NCBI RefSeq assembly: GCF_004358755.1 | Contig: NZ_SMZY01000003.1 | Coordinates: 62,001 to 126,000 of the forward strand | Direction: 5' to 3' | DNA: 64,000 nt | DNA from: Peribacillus frigoritolerans | GTDB lineage: Bacteria > Bacillota > Bacilli > Bacillales > Bacillaceae | Program-made: the position numbers and the translations under genes | Shown here: in pieces, positions 60,669 to 64,000 of the stretch | How the letters are laid out: each line of letters starts with the position of its first letter | How positions within the stretch are numbered: the stretch's first letter is position 1 | The notes under the pieces: generated by a model | Told to the model about the DNA's origin: nothing | The model's input: the letters and a program-made list of their open reading frames with translations, nothing else | Database searches by the model: none

Positions 60669-60929
60669 TTACCGTTCACAAGCTGCATTATTTTTTATAA
60701 GAAGCAATTCTATAGCTATTTTTTCACATTCTTTTAAAGGAATGATTTCTTCAAACGAGAATTCATATATAGCCTGAATTTTTCTGGACAAAGGTGGATA
60801 CGCTTCTGAAACGTGAACAGCCTGCAAAACATCGAATACTTCTGTTTCATAAGCTTCCTCACCGTAGTTAAGCGGATCCCACTTATATAAAATTTCGAGC
60901 ATCTGCTCATTAGCCTCTTTCATTTCCAC
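60669..60929 (-). CDS. yugE: DUF1871 protein
   Basis: 86 residues, acidic and helical: MLEILYKWDPLNYGEEAYET, VLQAVHVSEAYPPLSRKIQA, FSFEEIIPLKECEKIAIELL. This is the full DUF1871 domain, the length of B. subtilis YugE. Function unknown. Confidence 0.88.
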   Translation of the reverse strand: MEMKEANEQMLEILYKWDPLNYGEEAYETEVFDVLQAVHVSEAYPPLSRKIQAIYEFSFEEIIPLKECEKIAIELLLIKNNAACER

Positions 60930-61038
60930 TTAAGATCACCCATCCATTTCATTTGCATAGCTATTTTATCATAGATATGATTAAAGAAAAGCGGAATCGC
61001 CCGTTAATGCACACAACCAGCAAAGAAGGAGTGTTAAA

Positions 61039-62205
61039 ATGAATCCTTTTGATCAGAAAACTGACAGATACAATACTCAATCCGTTAAGTGGGATTACAC
61101 GGAGGAAATTTTCGGCATTAAGGATGTTCTGCCTATGTGGGTGGCGGATATGGATTTTAAGGCTCCGAAACAAGTAGTTGCAGCTCTTGCAGAGCGGGCA
61201 TCCCATGGTATTTTCGGATATACATCTACAGGGTTCGGAGCCAAAAAAGCCGTGCAGAATTGGATGGAAAAACGCCACAGCTGGAACATCACGCAAGAAT
61301 CAATTGTTTTCAGTTCAGGTGTTGTGACAGCTTTAAGCATGGCCATTCAATCACTGACAGATCCCGGAGACAGTGTTCTCATTCAGTCTCCTGTTTATCA
61401 TCCTTTTTTTGACATGACCGAAAAAAATAACCGGACCATCATTAATAATCAATTAAAACTTGTGCAGGGAAAATATGAGATTGATTTTGCAGATCTTGAA
61501 GAAAAGCTATCAGACCCTGCAGTTAAACTTATGCTTCTTTGCAATCCCCATAACCCTGGCGGCCGAGTCTGGTCTTCAGATGAATTGAAAAAGCTTGGCG
61601 AATTATGCGCTGCCCATCATGTTATCGTAGTTTCAGATGAAATCCACTCGGATTTAATGCTGTTTGGCCATAAGCACGTGCCATTTGCCTCCATTTCAAA
61701 GGAGCTTGCCGACATATCCATTACATGCATGGCTCCAAGCAAAACATTTAATCTTGCAGGTCTGCAATCATCTGCGATTATTATTCCAAACAAGGATCTT
61801 CGCACGAGATATGAGGATTATCAAAAGAGACAGGGTTTTTTCACCTTGAATACATTCGGCATTACAGGCATGGAAGCTGCTTATACTTATGGCGCTCCCT
61901 GGCTTGAAGAGTTAACAGCGTATTTGGAAGGCAACGTCAATACGGTCACTTCCTTTATTGCAGAAAAACTGCCGGAGTTGAAGGTGATTCAGCCGGATTC
62001 CACCTATCTTGTTTGGATTGACTGCAGAAGCCTCTCAAAAACAGATGCGGAATTGAAGGCATTATTGCTTGAAAAAGGAAGACTTGCCCTTGAAGAAGGC
62101 ACTAAATACGGGCCTGGCGGTGAAGGCTTTGTCCGCATGAATATTGGCTGTCCCCGTTCAGTTGTTCTTGAAGGCTTAACACGCCTTGAAAAAGCATTTT
62201 CTTAA
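61039..62205 (+). CDS. patB: Cystathionine beta-lyase (PatB/MalY type)
   Basis: 388 residues, PLP-dependent fold type I. Motifs: LPMWVADMDFKAPKQVVAAL, LMLLCNPHNPGGRVWSSDEL, IVVSDEIHSDLMLFGHKH and the PLP lysine in CMAPSKTFNLAGLQS. Cleaves C-S bonds of cystathionine or cysteine conjugates, linking to sulfur metabolism. AAGGAG nine bases before the ATG. Followed by a terminator and kinB, as in B. subtilis. Confidence 0.93.
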   Translation: MNPFDQKTDRYNTQSVKWDYTEEIFGIKDVLPMWVADMDFKAPKQVVAALAERASHGIFGYTSTGFGAKKAVQNWMEKRHSWNITQESIVFSSGVVTALSMAIQSLTDPGDSVLIQSPVYHPFFDMTEKNNRTIINNQLKLVQGKYEIDFADLEEKLSDPAVKLMLLCNPHNPGGRVWSSDELKKLGELCAAHHVIVVSDEIHSDLMLFGHKHVPFASISKELADISITCMAPSKTFNLAGLQSSAIIIPNKDLRTRYEDYQKRQGFFTLNTFGITGMEAAYTYGAPWLEELTAYLEGNVNTVTSFIAEKLPELKVIQPDSTYLVWIDCRSLSKTDAELKALLLEKGRLALEEGTKYGPGGEGFVRMNIGCPRSVVLEGLTRLEKAFS

Positions 62206-62211
62206 AGCAGC

Positions 62212-62241
62212 AAAAGCCATAACCGGGATTATGGCTTTTTT
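62212..62241 (+). terminator. Terminator of patB
   Basis: AAAAGCCATAA/TTATGGCTTTT stem and T run, six bases after the stop. Confidence 0.9.
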
Positions 62242-62300
62242 AACCTGTGATCCGGTTTAATTAAGCGCGTCATTTTGACAGCACATCCCCTGGGTATAAA

Positions 62301-62342
62301 TTGAAACATATTGAAGTATATTGAATTTTTTAATGGTATAAT
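62301..62342 (+). promoter_or_regulatory. kinB promoter with three phased TTGAA motifs
   Basis: TATAAT at 62337-62342 is preceded by TGG, an extended -10 signature. Three TTGAA motifs begin at 62301, 62311 and 62321, exactly 10 bases apart, where an activator or repressor would bind on one DNA face. No good TTGACA-type -35 at 17 bases is present. Confidence 0.6.
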
Positions 62343-62374
62343 GTATTCAGAATATTGTAAAGGTGTCGAATCCA

Positions 62375-63676
62375 TTGACCATGACAATTGAATCGATTAA
62401 AGAATTAATTCTGCATATGACATTCATTCTTTTTCCTGTATTTATATATCAAACCGCATGGCTCAGCAGGCCTTTCAAATCGCCCCCCAGCCGAAATAAA
62501 ACACTTATTTATTTGCTTTGTGCACCTTCTGCTATTCTTTGCATGACCTACCCGCTTCATATTATTGACGATTTAAGTTTTGATCTGCATTCTATTCCCA
62601 TCGTGATCAGCATTTTATATGGAGGGCCCCTGTCTGGCGCTCTGGTCATTCTCACTGTATTTGTCTACCGGTTTTATACAGGCGGATATTGGCTGATGCT
62701 GAGTCTGATTACCATCCCTTTCTATATTATTCTTCCTTACTATCTGCAAAGAAAATGGTTTTTCTATAATAAACAGCGCAAAATGATGTTCATCCTGCTG
62801 ACAGCAACGATTAAAACCGCAGTCACATATTCTGCATTATATGTAACTGGAACTCTTGGTCTGACTCCTATGATTTTCTCCGGAAGCAATATGGTCATTT
62901 TATCGCTGGGCTGGCTTTTCCTCCTATTTGCATTTTTTCTCGCACAATACGCCATTGAATACATTCGTGAAAACGCAATGATGCGTTATCAGATCATCAA
63001 AAATGAAAAACTCTCAATCATAAGCGAGCTTGCTGCCAGTGTTGCTCATGAAGTCAGAAATCCATTAACGGTAGTAAGGGGTTTCATTCAATTGATGGGT
63101 CAGGAACTGCAGGAGAACGAACATAAAAATAAGGATTATTTCGAATTAGTATTATCAGAGCTTGATCGGGCTCAGGATATTATTACCGATTATTTAAATT
63201 TAGCGAAACAGCAATATTTTGAAAAAGAGAAAGTTTCTTTATCCTCTTTGCTGATTGAAGTCGATCAATTAATGCGTTCCTATGCCAACTACAAAACGGT
63301 CACAATCGAAACAAAAATCAATTCTGATTTAGTCGTTTATGGTGATAATCCGAGATTAAAGCAAGTGTTTATCAATCTATTAAAAAATGCAATTGAAGCT
63401 GTCCCTGATCTAGAAGGACAAGTTTTCATAAGAGCCTATTCTTCCCATGAATACATCAGAATCAAAATTTCTGACAATGGAAGCGGAATGACCGCAGATC
63501 AGCTTGAACGATTAGGGGAACCTTACTTTACCCTGAAGGAAAAAGGAACCGGTCTTGGGTTAACTGTCACATTCTCCATCATTCATCACCACGGGGGAAC
63601 GATTCGATATCAGAGCTCCATTGGCGAAGGGACAACTGTCACTGTATCTCTGCCGATTCAGTCAGATGCTGAATAG
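62375..63676 (+). CDS. kinB: Sporulation sensor histidine kinase KinB
   Basis: 433 residues. Six membrane helices (~1-200) without a large outside domain, then HisKA with SELAASVAHEVRNPLTVVRG (phospho-His) and HATPase motifs FINLLKNAIEAVPD, ISDNGSGMTADQL and GTGLGLTVTFSIIHHHGG. B. subtilis KinB feeds phosphate into Spo0F to start sporulation. TTG 62375 has AAAGGTG nine bases upstream; GTG 62363 overlaps it. Gene order patB-kinB is conserved. Confidence 0.92.
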   Translation: MTMTIESIKELILHMTFILFPVFIYQTAWLSRPFKSPPSRNKTLIYLLCAPSAILCMTYPLHIIDDLSFDLHSIPIVISILYGGPLSGALVILTVFVYRFYTGGYWLMLSLITIPFYIILPYYLQRKWFFYNKQRKMMFILLTATIKTAVTYSALYVTGTLGLTPMIFSGSNMVILSLGWLFLLFAFFLAQYAIEYIRENAMMRYQIIKNEKLSIISELAASVAHEVRNPLTVVRGFIQLMGQELQENEHKNKDYFELVLSELDRAQDIITDYLNLAKQQYFEKEKVSLSSLLIEVDQLMRSYANYKTVTIETKINSDLVVYGDNPRLKQVFINLLKNAIEAVPDLEGQVFIRAYSSHEYIRIKISDNGSGMTADQLERLGEPYFTLKEKGTGLGLTVTFSIIHHHGGTIRYQSSIGEGTTVTVSLPIQSDAE

Positions 63677-63761
63677 TTCGAATGTTTCTTTCATTTTTAT
63701 AATAAACTGACCATAGAGACGAGAAGTGACCAGACGAAAAGAACATGAGGAGGGGTTTTTT

Positions 63762-64000
63762 CTGAAGAACCGATTCATGCTGATTTTTCTGCTTACCTTA
63801 TGCTTATTGACCGCAGCCTTTTTTATCCCGCAGAAAATGGGGAACGGCGCACAAGCGATACCAAATGAAGAAATGCAGCAGGAAGCTTCCCTTGCGATTG
63901 ACACGATTCAAACACTTCATTTTAATTCCTTTCAGCGTGCTCTTTCCCTGAACGAGCAAGTGCTGAGCATCAAAGAACAAAAAGGCTCTGATCAGAAATG
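63762..64000 (+). CDS. Membrane-anchored or secreted protein, 3' end outside the window, CTG start likely
   Basis: An open frame begins CTG AAG AAC at 63762, seven bases after a strong AGGAGGGG. It runs to the window edge: (M)KNRFMLIFLLTLCLLTAAFF (signal or anchor), then an acidic helical region (EEMQQEASLAIDTIQTLHF). An ATG at 63777 is the alternative start. It is not recognisably KapB, which follows kinB in B. subtilis. Identity unknown. Confidence 0.55.
   Translation, partial: MKNRFMLIFLLTLCLLTAAFFIPQKMGNGAQAIPNEEMQQEASLAIDTIQTLHFNSFQRALSLNEQVLSIKEQKGSDQK

Overview
The window is a low-GC Firmicute chromosome, most likely a Bacillaceae member close to the Bacillus subtilis lineage (Bacillus or Metabacillus type). 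Evidence: strong AGGAGG-type ribosome binding sites, many TTG/GTG starts, hairpin-plus-T-run terminators, and a right half that follows the B. subtilis yug/patB/kinB neighbourhood (mstX-yugO, yugN, pgi, yugJ, yuzA, yugI, alaR-alaT, yugF, yugE, patB, kinB). No rRNA, tRNA, phage or classical IS transposase gene was seen.

Layout. 1-2.7 kb: the end of a GH4 6-phospho-beta-glucosidase, two tandem CBO0543-type membrane proteins and an RsbR-type stressosome protein. 2.74-12.72 kb: an AT-rich accessory island between the 3' ends of two convergent genes, bordered by imperfect ~46-bp inverted repeats. It carries about 16 small genes, one of them frameshifted (mini membrane proteins, a lipoprotein, a TPR protein, a small nucleoside-kinase-like ATPase, a Nudix hydrolase, a secreted protein, unknowns). 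Nearly all are on the minus strand, and they are separated by at least 25 same-orientation copies of a 32-bp C-centred imperfect palindrome. The layout resembles an integron cassette array, but no integrase gene is in the window. It is the best candidate here for an undescribed system.

12.7-26.8 kb: DoxX with a BlaI/BlaR1-type regulatory pair (shared operator motif), an exonuclease, an AraC/GyrI-type regulator, an amino-acid permease with a cre-like site, HxlR, a Gfo/Idh oxidoreductase, MgtC, and a SwrC-type RND exporter divergent from a TetR regulator with a paired operator. 27-41 kb: the fruRKA operon, a BmrA-type ABC exporter, a self-duplicated membrane protein, TcyP, the spore transglutaminase Tgl, a partial kynurenine operon (kynU, kynB) coupled to nitronate monooxygenase, HIT and DUF948 proteins. 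41-49 kb: metallo-hydrolase/YjbQ pair, GH13 alpha-glucosidase, DAACS transporter, CNNM/CorC protein, GT2 glycosyltransferase. 49-64 kb: mstX-yugO through kinB, interrupted by a frameshifted acetyltransferase and an ECF sigma factor with its membrane partner. The window ends inside an unidentified membrane-anchored protein gene.

Functional themes are sugar uptake (fru, lic, GH13, pgi), amino acid/sulfur exchange (tcyP, alaT, patB, kyn), drug efflux (swrC, bmrA), envelope/stress signalling (RsbR, ECF sigma, BlaI/BlaR1) and sporulation entry (kinB, tgl).
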